Source: Alteromonadaceae bacterium
GTDB lineage: Bacteria > Pseudomonadota > Gammaproteobacteria > Enterobacterales > Alteromonadaceae
Length of the DNA: 64,000 nt
NCBI GenBank assembly: GCA_013373625.1
Contig: JABXHM010000083.1
Coordinates: forward strand, 1 to 64,000
Reading direction: 5' to 3'
Shown: piece after piece, positions 9,261 to 19,143 of the stretch
Layout of the letters: every line of letters begins with the position of its first letter
Position numbering within the stretch: position 1 is the stretch's first letter
The notes under the pieces: model-generated
Database searches by the model: none
Seen by the model: only the letters and a program-made list of their open reading frames with translations
Told to the model about the DNA's origin: nothing
Program-made: the position numbers and the translations under genes

Positions 9261-10427
9261 TTAAGACATCTCGGTATTAATACAGTTACCAATATCATTA
9301 ACACCAATATTGACTTCGGCTAATTTATCAACAGTCACCGCCTGAGGCATACCGTACACAACGCTACTTTCGCGGTCTTGCGCCCAAATTTTGGCACCCA
9401 GTGCCTTTATTGTGCGACAGCCTTCGCGCCCATCTGCCCCCATACCGGTTAAAATAACCCCCAAAATATCGCCGCCATAAACCTGTGACAAGCTGTTAAA
9501 GGTAATATCAACACTGGGCTTGTAACCAATATCAGTGGTCTCTGAGGGTTTAATCACTATCCGTAACTGACCTGCAGATTTTTCAATTTCCATTTGCTTG
9601 CCACCTGGGGCCAGATAAGCACAACCCGTTTTAACAACCTCACCATGTTCCGCTTCTTTTACCTGAATTTTGCAGTGCTGATTTAACCGTTCGGCAAATG
9701 CATTGGTGAACGTACCAGGCATATGCTGGATCAAAAATATCGGGTACGGAAATGTTGCGGGTAACTTAACTAATACATTCTGTAGTGCTACCGGTCCACC
9801 GGTTGACGCGCCAATTGCCAGGCAACGGTAGCGTTTACCACTGCGTTTTACCTGCGAAACAATTTCGACATCTTCCGATTTATCTTTTTGCCCACTGATC
9901 AAACCTGAACTGCGTACAAAAGTCGACTTTGGTGCATTGGCAGGCATTGCTCTGGTGGGTTTGACCGGCGCCACAACCTTACTGCCAGCGCCTAACGAAA
10001 ATCGATTAGGACGTCCCAAAGCCAATGGCGCGCGGCGAGCCAGCATGCGCACTTTTGCGCGCAGCATTGTCGCGGCTTCACTACGATCTTTGGCGATGTC
10101 TTCAAATTTTTTGGGTAAGAAATCAACGGCACCGGCATCTAAAGCATCCAGCGTTGCTGTCGCGCCTTCGCTGGTCAGCGACGAAAACATGATAATGGAT
10201 ACCGGACATTCAGCCATTATACGCTTTACTGCCTCAATGCCATCCATTAATGGCATTTCCACATCCATTGTAACGACATCGGGGCGTAAAGACTTTACCA
10301 TTTCGATAGCTTGACGCCCATTTGTTGCCTCACCAACCACCTCTAATGAGGGATCAGCATTGAGAATATCTTTTACCCGACGGCGATAAAAACTCGAATC
10401 GTCAACCACCAGGACTTTAAAGGCCAT
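9261..10427 (-). CDS. cheB: Chemotaxis response regulator / protein-glutamate methylesterase CheB
   Basis: Removes methyl groups from, and deamidates, chemoreceptor glutamyl/glutaminyl sites during adaptation. The receiver domain (about 1-125) has phospho-acceptor D55 in the DVEMP motif. A linker of about 70 residues follows. The esterase domain (about 200-385) has the catalytic Ser in GASTGG (about 208), His in QHMP (about 235) and Asp in GMGADG (about 332). No CheR gene lies beside it in this window. It is 23 bases downstream of cheA. Confidence 0.95.
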   Translation of the reverse strand: MAFKVLVVDDSSFYRRRVKDILNADPSLEVVGEATNGRQAIEMVKSLRPDVVTMDVEMPLMDGIEAVKRIMAECPVSIIMFSSLTSEGATATLDALDAGAVDFLPKKFEDIAKDRSEAATMLRAKVRMLARRAPLALGRPNRFSLGAGSKVVAPVKPTRAMPANAPKSTFVRSSGLISGQKDKSEDVEIVSQVKRSGKRYRCLAIGASTGGPVALQNVLVKLPATFPYPIFLIQHMPGTFTNAFAERLNQHCKIQVKEAEHGEVVKTGCAYLAPGGKQMEIEKSAGQLRIVIKPSETTDIGYKPSVDITFNSLSQVYGGDILGVILTGMGADGREGCRTIKALGAKIWAQDRESSVVYGMPQAVTVDKLAEVNIGVNDIGNCINTEMS

Positions 10428-10450
10428 TAACCAACGTTCCTCTTAAGTCG

Positions 10451-12676
10451 TTACTTAATAATTTTGCGCGCGTAGCGTTTTAGTAAACTCGGAATATCAA
10501 GAATTAACGCAATACCGCCGTCAGAAGTAATTGTCGCGCCCGCCATGCCAGGTGTACCCTGCAATAATGCATCGAGAGGTTTTATAACCACTTCTTCCTG
10601 ACCAATCAGCGCATCAACCACAAAGCCGACTTGCTTAGTGCCCATCTGCACCACCACAACATGCCCCTTATCGCGTTCGATATTCTTGGTTCCGCGAATT
10701 AACCACTCGCCCAGGAAAAATAGCGGAATCGCTTTTGATCGCACGATCATGGTTAGCTGACCATCAACCGTATTGGTCTTTTTGATGTCCATATTGATAA
10801 TTTCGCTGACTGAGCCTAAAGGCAAAGCAAACGTTTGTTTACCAACGACAATCATCAGGGTAGGCAAAATAGCCAGCGTGAGCGGCACTTTGATTTCTAA
10901 CCGGGTACCACGACCAAGAGCTGAATCAATATTTACCGTGCCGTTCAGCTGATTGATTTTGGTTTTCACCACATCCATACCAACACCACGACCAGAAATG
11001 TCACTGATCTCAGTTTTGGTTGAAAATCCTGGTGCAAAAATCAAATTAAATGCTTCGACATCAGACATCCGGGCTGCAGCATCGGCGTCCAGAACACCTC
11101 TGGAAATGGCTATTTCTTTGAGTTTCTCGGCGTCCATACCCTTACCGTCATCTTCGATAACCAGTAATATATGATCGCCTTCCTGAGAAGCAGAAAGTTT
11201 CACTTTACCCATACGGGCTTTACCCGCAGCCTGACGATCATCAGGCATTTCAATGCCATGGTCCACTGAGTTTCTAACCAGATGCACCAACGGATCAGCC
11301 AACGCTTCAACCAGGTTCTTATCTAAATCGGTCTCTTCACCTTCAAGCTCAAGGGTAATTTCTTTTTTCAGCGTGCGTGCTAAATCCCGAACAACCCGGG
11401 GGAAACGACCAAACACTTTTTTGATAGGCTGCATGCGGGTTTGCATGACTGCACCCTGCAGGTCACCGGTCACCACATCTAAATTAGCAATGGCTTTCGA
11501 CATTGATTCGTCAGCATTGTTGATGCCTAGACTAATCAACCGGTTTCGCACCAGCACCAGCTCACCAACCATATTCATGATTTGATCAAGTCGTTTGGTG
11601 TCTACCCTAACAGTTGTTTCAGCCGGGGGCGGCGTAGCTGATGATTTCTTTTCCTCTTTAGCGGCAGGAGCCGGCGATTTAGCCGCCGCGGGTGGCGCTG
11701 CTTTTGCAGCGGGTTGTGACGCCGGTTTGTTCGTTTCTTTAGGCGCTGATTGTTCGTTCTTCGCCGCGCCAGCAGCAGGTTTATCCGCTTGAGTAGTGGT
11801 GTCGGCAGTTTTAGGCGCACCAGCTGCAGGCCCTTTACCCTCACCATGCAACTGATCGAGCAGTGCCTCAAATTCATCATCTGATATTTCATCACCGCCC
11901 TCAGCGTTGCCAGGCGCTGCGGGTGTAGCTTGTGCGGTAGGTTCAGCATTGCTTTCTTTACTAAACTGCCCTTTACCGTGCAGTTCATCAAGCAATGCTT
12001 CAAATTCATCATCAGTGATGTCGTCACCACCAGCACTGGCTGCTGATTCCGTTTTCGGCGCAGCATTGCTCGCGGCGGTAGTTGCCCCTGGCGCACCACC
12101 GGTTCCATGCAACTCGTCAAGTAATGCTTCGAACTCGTCTTCTGAGATATCTTCAATCAACTCAGAAGAGTTTTCATTTGCAATGGGGGGAGCTGCCGGC
12201 TCATCATCTAACTCGAAAGTTTCTTCAACCGGCTCAGGTGCAGCCGGAGTGGCGTCGCTGTCACCAAATATGTTTTCATCTGGAGTTTCAGGTGTACTGA
12301 GTTTGTGCAATGTGTCAACGAGCTGTGCGTCGGCTGGTACCAACGGTTCACGCATTTTGACTTTTTCGAACATATCGACCACAACATCGGTAGCCTGCAG
12401 AATCGTATCCATTAATTCCGGTGTGAGTGTTCGTTGCCCATTCCGCATCACATCAAACACATTTTCGGCGCCGTGGCATATCTCAACCAGTTCGGTTAAC
12501 GACAAGAAGCCTGCACCACCTTTTACAGTGTGATAGCCACGGAAAATGGCATTGAGAAGATCCTTATCATCTGGGTTATTCTCCAGATCAACTAACTGCT
12601 CCTGGAGTTGTTCCAATATTTCTCCGGCTTCCACCAGAAAGTCCTGCAAAATATCTTCATCGACATCAAAAGACAT
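10451..12676 (-). CDS. cheA: Chemotaxis histidine kinase CheA
   Basis: Central chemotaxis kinase, 741 residues. The HPt (P1) domain is at 1-125 with phospho-His H49 in YHTVKGG. A long acidic Ala/Pro/Lys-rich linker (about 130-365) carries three near-identical copies of a DISDDEFEALLDELHG-type motif (near 176, 219 and 262). Dimerisation, HATPase (NSVDHGIE, DDGKGMD, GRGVGMDVV) and C-terminal CheW-like domains follow. The repeats occupy the region where Vibrio CheA has its LID domain that binds ParP, so they are candidate docking sites (inference). Confidence 0.96.
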   Translation of the reverse strand: MSFDVDEDILQDFLVEAGEILEQLQEQLVDLENNPDDKDLLNAIFRGYHTVKGGAGFLSLTELVEICHGAENVFDVMRNGQRTLTPELMDTILQATDVVVDMFEKVKMREPLVPADAQLVDTLHKLSTPETPDENIFGDSDATPAAPEPVEETFELDDEPAAPPIANENSSELIEDISEDEFEALLDELHGTGGAPGATTAASNAAPKTESAASAGGDDITDDEFEALLDELHGKGQFSKESNAEPTAQATPAAPGNAEGGDEISDDEFEALLDQLHGEGKGPAAGAPKTADTTTQADKPAAGAAKNEQSAPKETNKPASQPAAKAAPPAAAKSPAPAAKEEKKSSATPPPAETTVRVDTKRLDQIMNMVGELVLVRNRLISLGINNADESMSKAIANLDVVTGDLQGAVMQTRMQPIKKVFGRFPRVVRDLARTLKKEITLELEGEETDLDKNLVEALADPLVHLVRNSVDHGIEMPDDRQAAGKARMGKVKLSASQEGDHILLVIEDDGKGMDAEKLKEIAISRGVLDADAAARMSDVEAFNLIFAPGFSTKTEISDISGRGVGMDVVKTKINQLNGTVNIDSALGRGTRLEIKVPLTLAILPTLMIVVGKQTFALPLGSVSEIINMDIKKTNTVDGQLTMIVRSKAIPLFFLGEWLIRGTKNIERDKGHVVVVQMGTKQVGFVVDALIGQEEVVIKPLDALLQGTPGMAGATITSDGGIALILDIPSLLKRYARKIIK

Positions 12677-12688
12677 GCACCCGCTCCC

Positions 12689-13438
12689 CTAAAAACCCAG
12701 GCTGGACAATAAATCGTCTACGTCATCCTGGCCAGACACCACGTCGTCGCGCGACTCAGCATCAATAATTGGCCCCTCGGCTTTGATTTCTGATTCAACC
12801 GTCTTAGGCGTTGCACTGGGCGCTTTCGCTACCTCCGTACCACCAAACACGGTCAACATATGCACCAGACTGTCTTCAACTTCTTTGACCAACTCGATCA
12901 CTCTGCGGATTACCTGACCAGTCAAATCCTGATACCCTTGAGCCATCAACACTTCAGTTAATAACGACATAAGCTGGTCAGCATTTTTTGCGGACTCTTC
13001 TAAAAACTTATCCAGATCAAGACACAGAGACTTAAATTCATCCAGCTCAATCTCGCGGTTCATTAACTTTTTCCACTCAGGCATTACACTATCGAGTTGG
13101 CCTTTCATGGTTTCAACAATCGGCATGCTGTTTTCTACAGCATCCATTGTAGTATTAGCCGCTTTTTCGGTTTCTTCAATAACGTAGGTTAATCGAGTCT
13201 GCGCGTCCGGTATTTCTTCGTTGGCTAAACCTGCGATCCGATCATCGAGTTGAAAGTTATTCAACGAATCGTGAAGCTGACGGGTAAGCTTGCCTACTTC
13301 TGCAAATAATTCTACAGACTCTTTCATGGCGACAGCATCGAGCAGGGCATTAGCCGATTCATGATCACCTTTTTCTAAAAAGGTAACTAGCTGCTTTGCT
13401 TCGTCCAGAGTCATGGGGACTTTCTTTTTATCAGTCAT
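12689..13438 (-). CDS. cheZ: CheY-P phosphatase CheZ
   Basis: Dephosphorylates CheY-P to end the motor signal. The 249-residue, largely helical protein has a long four-helix-bundle dimer region. It carries the catalytic-Gln segment AQGYQDLTGQVI (about residue 165). A flexible linker leads to a C-terminal CheY-binding peptide, DDLLSSLGF. It sits between cheY and cheA, the usual polar-flagellar order. Confidence 0.95.
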   Translation of the reverse strand: MTDKKKVPMTLDEAKQLVTFLEKGDHESANALLDAVAMKESVELFAEVGKLTRQLHDSLNNFQLDDRIAGLANEEIPDAQTRLTYVIEETEKAANTTMDAVENSMPIVETMKGQLDSVMPEWKKLMNREIELDEFKSLCLDLDKFLEESAKNADQLMSLLTEVLMAQGYQDLTGQVIRRVIELVKEVEDSLVHMLTVFGGTEVAKAPSATPKTVESEIKAEGPIIDAESRDDVVSGQDDVDDLLSSLGF

Positions 13439-13473
13439 CCAGTTGTCCTCAGGCGGTTAAACACTTAACTGAA

Positions 13474-13857
13474 TTAACCTAAACGTTCGAATATCTTATC
13501 TAGTTTTTCTTTTAATGTAGCCGCGGTGAAAGGCTTAACTACATAGCCATTTACGCCAGCCTGAGCAGCAGCAACAATTTGCTCCTTCTTCGCCTCAGCC
13601 GTCACCATTAACACAGGAAGGTGTTTTAAATTGTCATCGGCACGAATGGCGCGCAACAAGTCAATACCCTGCATACCTGGCATGTTCCAATCAGTTACTA
13701 CAAAGTCAAAATCTCCTTGTTGCAACATTGGCAGCGCGGTGCTGCCATCATCAGCTTCTTGTATATTCGCAAAGCCCAAATCTTTGAGTAAGTTTTTGAT
13801 AATACGTCTCATGGTAGAAAAGTCGTCTACTACGAGAATTTTCATATTCTTATCCAA
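13474..13857 (-). CDS. cheY: Chemotaxis response regulator CheY (TTG start)
   Basis: Single-domain receiver that binds FliM to switch motor direction. The acidic pocket is D11/D12, the phospho-acceptor is D56 (VTDWNMPG), T86 lies in VTAEAK, and K108 in VKPF. I keep the TTG start at 13857: a strong GGAGG lies five bases upstream, whereas ATG at 13845 would be 17 bases from it. The resulting N-terminus [14 protein letters not shown] fits the form I recall for polar-flagellar CheY proteins such as Shewanella's. It is 44 bases after fliA. Confidence 0.95.
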   Translation of the reverse strand: MDKNMKILVVDDFSTMRRIIKNLLKDLGFANIQEADDGSTALPMLQQGDFDFVVTDWNMPGMQGIDLLRAIRADDNLKHLPVLMVTAEAKKEQIVAAAQAGVNGYVVKPFTAATLKEKLDKIFERLG

Positions 13858-13901
13858 AATTGCCTCCAGTGAGGATAGTCATATTGTTAGTATAGTTAAG
13901 G

Positions 13902-14630
13902 TTACTCACCAGTCTGCCATGACCGCATACGAACTTTAAGTTTCAACATTGCCTGGCTGTGTATTTGACTGACCCTTGACTCGCTTACCTCGAGAACCTC
14001 GCCGATTTCTCGCAGGTTCAATTCTTCATCATAATACAGGGATAAAACAATCGCTTCACGCTCTGGTAATGTAGTAATAGCATGAGCAAGCGCTTTTTGA
14101 AACGAACCTTGCATTAAATCTTCTAGTGGGGAGTCTGTGCCACGTGATTCTTCTGTAGCAATTATATCTTCAGACACTCCCAAATCTTCAATACCCACCA
14201 GCTTACCGGCATTCACTTCAGTCAACATTTGATGATACTCAGGCAGAGATACATTCAAACGCGCTGCAATGTCGACATCACGCGCATCACGCCCAGTATC
14301 GGACTCAACCTGAGCGATGGCTTCTGAAATTGCGCGACCGTTACGGTGAACCGACCGTGGTGTCCAGTCGCCTTTACGAATCTCATCAAGCATCGCACCA
14401 CGAATGCGAATACCAGCAAAGGTTTCAAAACTTGCTCCTTTGCTGCCATCAAAATTTTTGGCCGCTTCTAGTAAACCAATCATGCCAGCCTGAATCAGAT
14501 CATCTACAATAACACTAGCCGGAAGCCGCGCCATGAGATGGTAAGCAATGCGTTTGACTAAAGAAGCATGACGCTCTACCAGCTGCGCTTTATCTGATTG
14601 CTGTTTATACGCTGCAGCTCTGCTATTCAC
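13902..14630 (-). CDS. fliA: Flagellar sigma factor FliA (sigma-28)
   Basis: Sigma-70-family factor for late flagellar genes, 242 residues. Region 2 lies at about 20-95 (HLMARLPASV, DDLIQAGMIGLLEA), region 3 in the middle, and region 4 helix-turn-helix at the C-terminus (LREIGEVLEVSESRVSQIHSQA). It begins one base after the flhG stop, so it is part of the flhA-flhF-flhG-fliA transcription unit. That matches class II to class III coupling in FlrA-type hierarchies. Confidence 0.96.
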   Translation of the reverse strand: MNSRAAAYKQQSDKAQLVERHASLVKRIAYHLMARLPASVIVDDLIQAGMIGLLEAAKNFDGSKGASFETFAGIRIRGAMLDEIRKGDWTPRSVHRNGRAISEAIAQVESDTGRDARDVDIAARLNVSLPEYHQMLTEVNAGKLVGIEDLGVSEDIIATEESRGTDSPLEDLMQGSFQKALAHAITTLPEREAIVLSLYYDEELNLREIGEVLEVSESRVSQIHSQAMLKLKVRMRSWQTGE

Positions 14631-14631
14631 T

Positions 14632-15492
14632 CTAACTCCCTGACACCTTTGGAGCGATTAATTGCTCGACAAAAAACTCCAGATGCCCACCCGGTTGCGC
14701 TGGAATCGGCCAGCTTATCGCTTTAGTGGCCAATTGGTCTATTGCTTTTGCTGCCGGCGACGATGGAAAAGCGTCAACAATTGCAGTTTGTTTGCGCACT
14801 GCACGACGAATATTCTCATCGAAAGGTATTGTTGCCACTAATTCTAGCGCGACATCAAGAAAACGCCCTGTAACTTTCGATAACTTACTAAATAATTCCT
14901 GCCCTTCGCGAACATCGCGCACCATATTGGCAACAATTTTAAAACGGAAAATGCCGTAATCACGGTTAAGAATTTTGATCAACGCGTAGGCATCGGTCAA
15001 AGACGTTGGTTCATCACACACCACCACCATAATATCTTGTGACGCCCGGGAAAAGCTCAGTACCATATCCGATATACCGGCGGCGGTATCAACGATTAGC
15101 ACATCAATCTGTGAACGCAGTTCACTGAATGCCCGGATAAGCCCGGCATGCTCGGTGGCTGACAGCTCGGTCATCGACTGACTGCCTGAAGTCGCAGGGG
15201 CGATTTTTATGCCATGAGGACCGGTGACTAACACTTCATCCAGCGTGCATTCGCCGGACAATACATGAGACAAATTCTTCTCTACTCGTAACCCGAGCAT
15301 AACGTCGACGTTGGCTAAGCCCAGATCTGCATCCAGAACCATGACCCGTTTGCCCTGTTTAGCCATGGCAATGGCGGTGTTAAGAGTGACATTGGTTTTA
15401 CCCACTCCACCTTTCCCGCCGGTGACGGCTATTACTTTGATTAATCTTGATTGATTCATCTTTCTTAAGCTACTCGCCTGGTCTTCAATCAT
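14632..15492 (-). CDS. flhG: MinD-like ATPase FlhG (FleN), flagellar number control
   Basis: Limits the number of polar flagella and antagonises FlrA/FleQ in Vibrio and Pseudomonas. The 286-residue protein carries an N-terminal FlrA/FlhF-interacting segment (DQASSLRKMN, about 4-13). A deviant Walker A motif, GGKGGVGKT, lies at 25-33, followed by the DADLGLANVD switch. The C-terminal helix is amphipathic, as in MinD-type membrane binders. Its ATG overlaps the flhF stop codon by four bases, indicating coupled translation. Confidence 0.95.
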   Translation of the reverse strand: MIEDQASSLRKMNQSRLIKVIAVTGGKGGVGKTNVTLNTAIAMAKQGKRVMVLDADLGLANVDVMLGLRVEKNLSHVLSGECTLDEVLVTGPHGIKIAPATSGSQSMTELSATEHAGLIRAFSELRSQIDVLIVDTAAGISDMVLSFSRASQDIMVVVCDEPTSLTDAYALIKILNRDYGIFRFKIVANMVRDVREGQELFSKLSKVTGRFLDVALELVATIPFDENIRRAVRKQTAIVDAFPSSPAAKAIDQLATKAISWPIPAQPGGHLEFFVEQLIAPKVSGS

Positions 15493-16865
15493 ACTGCCTG
15501 TGCTGTGTTTACATCGGAACTGCTATTAGTATGATTCAAACCATACTTTTTATAAAGCTTTGCTGCCAATGAGATTATGGATTTCGCATTTGCTACATGG
15601 ATGTCCTCGGGCACTTGCTGGCCGTCTGCAACATAGCTGATTGGCAACTGCGCCTCAATCATATTACTGATGATCTCACCTAAACTATAGCACTCATCCA
15701 GCTTAGTGATGATACATCCCTGCAACTCAATACTCTTATATGCATCAATGATATGCTTTATTGTAGCTTGTTGCGTATTACCCTGCACAATTAAATAATT
15801 TTTTACTTGTTGTCCGGCAATTTGGCTAAATGTAGAAAGCTGGCTGATTAGTCGGCTATCGCGCTGACTGAACCCGGCTGTATCAATTAACACTAAACGC
15901 TTATCACGCATTTGGAACAATAAATCGGCAAGTTGCTCACCCGATTGTGCTTTACGCACCGGACAACCTATTATCTTGCCATACGTCGCTAGTTGCTCGT
16001 ATGCGGCTATTCGGTATGTGTCAATCGTGATAAGTGCAACCTGCTCAGCGCCATATTTTTGTGCGTAGCGTGCCGCCAGCTTAGCAATAGTCGTCGTTTT
16101 ACCCGTGCCGGTCGGACCAACCAATGCCACGACGCCGCGCTGCGTCAAAATATCATCATTTGCGGTTTGTAAACGATTAGACAATAGTTTTAAAAGATAC
16201 AACCAGGCTTCCCGCTCATTGCATTCGGCAGGCGTATAATGAACCATTTGCGACGCCAGCGACTGACTAATCCCCATGTCGCATAACTGCTGAAGTAAAT
16301 AGCGCTGCAACGGTTTAAGCCGCGACTGCTGCTGTTGTTGCATGTCTGATAGCTGAAACTGCAACACATTACGTAACGACGCAATCTCTGCGCGAATATC
16401 GGCGAGGCTACCACCGTTCTCGCTACCCGCTTCAGCACGACTTTCGTCGTTTTGATTCATTTTAAGCCCGGCATTAGATTCAGGCCGCGAGGTTGATAAC
16501 TGACTTTGTGTATCAGCCGTCTCACTGCGCTTTTCATATCTGGCATTCTCGGCATTCACGCGCTGGGCAACCGCGACTTTTTGTTCGGCTTGCTTTTCCA
16601 TCAGGGCGCGCAGACTATCCGGCCCTTCATCGCCGATAATTTCACTCAGCGTCGGCAAGCTGCCATCAGCGGTTTTTGCACCGCTGGATTTCGCTTTGGG
16701 TGGCATCGTTAATTTGGCATCTGGTTCTTTGTCATACGCAGCGACTAACTCAATACCATCGGCGACTTTGCGGTTAGACATTATCACCGCCTCACTACCC
16801 AGTTCATTTTTTACCTGACTCAATGCTTCACGCATGTCTTTGCCAAAAAATCGTCTAATCTTCAT
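15489..16865 (-). CDS. flhF: SRP-type GTPase FlhF, polar flagellar placement
   Basis: Directs the flagellum to the cell pole. A short conserved N-terminus (MKIRRFFGKDMREAL) is followed by a charged linker (about 50-160). The NG domain has Walker A GPTGTGKTTT at 250-259, the ITIDTYRIAAYEQL loop, DTAGFSQRD and TKLDE. Its length of 458 is typical. It lies between flhA and flhG, the conserved polar-flagellar order. Confidence 0.95.
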   Translation of the reverse strand: MKIRRFFGKDMREALSQVKNELGSEAVIMSNRKVADGIELVAAYDKEPDAKLTMPPKAKSSGAKTADGSLPTLSEIIGDEGPDSLRALMEKQAEQKVAVAQRVNAENARYEKRSETADTQSQLSTSRPESNAGLKMNQNDESRAEAGSENGGSLADIRAEIASLRNVLQFQLSDMQQQQQSRLKPLQRYLLQQLCDMGISQSLASQMVHYTPAECNEREAWLYLLKLLSNRLQTANDDILTQRGVVALVGPTGTGKTTTIAKLAARYAQKYGAEQVALITIDTYRIAAYEQLATYGKIIGCPVRKAQSGEQLADLLFQMRDKRLVLIDTAGFSQRDSRLISQLSTFSQIAGQQVKNYLIVQGNTQQATIKHIIDAYKSIELQGCIITKLDECYSLGEIISNMIEAQLPISYVADGQQVPEDIHVANAKSIISLAAKLYKKYGLNHTNSSSDVNTAQAV

Positions 16866-16895
16866 AATGACCTCAAAGGGATAAGGGGTGTCAAA

Positions 16896-18998
16896 TTACT
16901 GACCCACCGATGACACAATACGGACTTGTTTGTCGTCGGGAATTTCCTGATACGACAATACGTGTAAACCCATCACTGCATTTTTTAAGAAACGCGACAA
17001 CACCGGACGCAGCATTCCAGAGGTTAACAGCACCGCTGGTTCGCCCTCCAGCTCTTGTTGCTGACTGGCCTGTTGCAATGACTTTTGTAAGCGTTCTGCC
17101 AGTCCCGGCTCTATACCGGCGCCATCTTCGCCACCAGCCTGTAAGGACTGATGCAACATTTGCTCCAATTCCGGAGCCAGTGTGATAACCGGTAACTCAG
17201 CGCCACCACTATTGATTTCCTGCACGATTAATCGTTTTAAAGAAATACGGACTGCCGACACCAACACATCAGGATCCTGACTCTTCGGCGCGTACTCGGT
17301 TAGGGTTTGTACAATAGTACGCAAATCACGGATCGGCACACCTTCGTACAGAAGGGTCTGTAGCACTTTCACCACTGTTGCCAGCGATATCAGATCGGGA
17401 ATCAGCCCTTCTACCAGTTTAGGATTATGCTTGGCGAGGATATCCATCAGTTGTTGTACCTCTTCAAAACCAAGTAGCTGATAGGCATTGTTGGTCAGTA
17501 ACTGACTAAGATGTGTGGCAATAACCGTGGCAGCATCAACAACGGTATAACCTAGAGTTTGCGCATGATCCCGCTGACCCGGTTTAATCCACACTGCATC
17601 TAACCCAAACGCCGGATCCTTGGTTTTGCGCCCTTCAAGTTTACCAAACACCTGACCGGGGTTAATTGCCAACTCTTCTTCATGGCTGACATCGGCGTTA
17701 CCGATAGTCACGCCTAACATAGAGATATGATAGGCATTCGGATCCAAATCGAGGTTATCGCGAATATGTACAGGTGGAATTAAGAAGCCTAACTCCTGAG
17801 AAAGCTTTTTACGGACACCTTTAATGCGCGTTAGCAGTTCGCCACCCTGGGTTTTGTCGACCAGGGGAATAAGACGGTAACCCACTTCCAGGCCAATAGT
17901 GTCAACATGTTGCACGTCATCCCAGCCCAACTCTTTAATTTCTGTCGGCGCTTTGTTATCGATATCGTTGTCGACGGCTGGCAGATTAGTCTGTTCTTCG
18001 GTGCGTTTTGCGGCATACGTCTGGTAGTACGCATAGCCGCCAGCAAGCGCCGAAAAACCCAAAAATGCGATGTGCGGCATGCCAGGAACGATGCCCATAA
18101 CAAAGAGTATTCCTGAGGCAATATACAATGCTTTTTGATTACTTAACTGGGTGCTGATCTCGCTACCCATTTCCTGGCTTTCATTTTCTCGCGTTACAAT
18201 AATTGCGGTTGCGACTGATAACAGCAATGAAGGAATTTGCGCTACCAAACCGTCGCCAATGGTCAGGATCGTGTACACCTCAAGCGCTTCACCAAAACTC
18301 AAATCATGCTGGATAATGCCAATAAACAAGCCGCCAACGATGTTGATCATCATAATAAACAATCCGGCGGTAGCATCACCTTTCACAAACTTTGACGCAC
18401 CGTCCATCGAACCATAGAAATCGGCTTCGGCGGTAATATCTTCTCGTCGTTGTCTGGCTTGATCCTGGTCGATATAGCCCGCATTCAGATCGGCGTCAAT
18501 GGCCATTTGTTTACCCGGCATGGCATCAAGGGTAAAACGCGCGCTCACTTCTGAAATACGACCCGCACCTGCGGTAACCACTTTAAAATTAATGATCAGC
18601 AAGATAGCGAAGACGACCACACCCACTGCATAGTTGCCGCCGATAACAACCTCACCAAAGGCTTCGATTACCTTACCGGCAGAGTCTCCGCCTTCGTGGC
18701 CATACAACAATACAACCCGGGTTGATGCGACATTCAGGGCGAGTCGTAAAACCGTAGCAATCAGCAGAACGAGCGGGAAAATACCAAAGTCTACAGGACG
18801 TTGAGTCAGTACTGCGACCAAAATGATGACCAGTGACAGCGCGATATTAAAGCTAAACAGCACATCCAGTAAGATAGGCGGCATGGGCAGAATTACCATG
18901 CCCATGATCGCCAGTAATACCAGCGGTACGCCTATTCCCTGGGTGTACTTATGCAGTTGCGATTTATCGAAACGTTGTAAGTAATTTGATAGCACCAT
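16896..18998 (-). CDS. flhA: Flagellar export gate protein FlhA
   Basis: Membrane component of the flagellar type III export gate, 700 residues. Eight N-terminal transmembrane helices surround the conserved cytoplasmic FHIPEP loop (SARFTLDAMPGKQMAIDADLN). The large C-terminal cytosolic domain docks chaperone-substrate complexes. A 145-base gap separates it from flhB and contains a strong sigma-54-like promoter, so flhA probably begins its own transcript leading into flhF-flhG-fliA and the che genes. Confidence 0.96.
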   Translation of the reverse strand: MVLSNYLQRFDKSQLHKYTQGIGVPLVLLAIMGMVILPMPPILLDVLFSFNIALSLVIILVAVLTQRPVDFGIFPLVLLIATVLRLALNVASTRVVLLYGHEGGDSAGKVIEAFGEVVIGGNYAVGVVVFAILLIINFKVVTAGAGRISEVSARFTLDAMPGKQMAIDADLNAGYIDQDQARQRREDITAEADFYGSMDGASKFVKGDATAGLFIMMINIVGGLFIGIIQHDLSFGEALEVYTILTIGDGLVAQIPSLLLSVATAIIVTRENESQEMGSEISTQLSNQKALYIASGILFVMGIVPGMPHIAFLGFSALAGGYAYYQTYAAKRTEEQTNLPAVDNDIDNKAPTEIKELGWDDVQHVDTIGLEVGYRLIPLVDKTQGGELLTRIKGVRKKLSQELGFLIPPVHIRDNLDLDPNAYHISMLGVTIGNADVSHEEELAINPGQVFGKLEGRKTKDPAFGLDAVWIKPGQRDHAQTLGYTVVDAATVIATHLSQLLTNNAYQLLGFEEVQQLMDILAKHNPKLVEGLIPDLISLATVVKVLQTLLYEGVPIRDLRTIVQTLTEYAPKSQDPDVLVSAVRISLKRLIVQEINSGGAELPVITLAPELEQMLHQSLQAGGEDGAGIEPGLAERLQKSLQQASQQQELEGEPAVLLTSGMLRPVLSRFLKNAVMGLHVLSYQEIPDDKQVRIVSSVGQ

Positions 18999-19065
18999 AA
19001 GAGCGACTTCTCACTAACCGTTTTTTGACACTTCGGTTGGCTTTATTAAGGATTACTCTGGTATG

Positions 19066-19081
19066 TACAATCCCCGTGCCA
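19066..19081 (-). promoter_or_regulatory. Sigma-54 (-24/-12) promoter of flhA
   Basis: On the minus strand this reads TGGCACGGGGATTGTA. The -24 half is a perfect TGGCACG and the -12 half is TTGT instead of TTGC, with correct GG-to-G spacing. It lies 68 bases before the flhA start. FlrA or FlrC is the expected activator. Confidence 0.75.
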
Positions 19082-19090
19082 GCTTTTATT

Positions 19091-19139
19091 GTCGGCGGTT
19101 TAAGCGCTCAAAAAAACAACATCATTAACAGTCGGCGGT
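19091..19139 (-). repeat. Paired 9-bp direct repeat upstream of the flhA promoter
   Basis: GTCGGCGGT occurs on the plus strand at 19091-19099 and again at 19131-19139, 40 bases apart (about four helical turns). The pair lies directly upstream of the flhA -24 element. It could be an activator site pair; this is inference from spacing alone. Confidence 0.35.
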
Positions 19140-19143
19140 ACGA

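Noticed and set aside
11602-12156. 184-codon Arg/Lys/Gln-rich frame inside cheA
   Set aside because: Alternate-frame reading of the Ala/Pro linker, not a protein-like composition.
11907-12533. 208-codon frame opposite cheA
   Set aside because: Composition (Ser/Ala-rich) follows from the antisense of the repetitive CheA linker; cheA is certain on the other strand.
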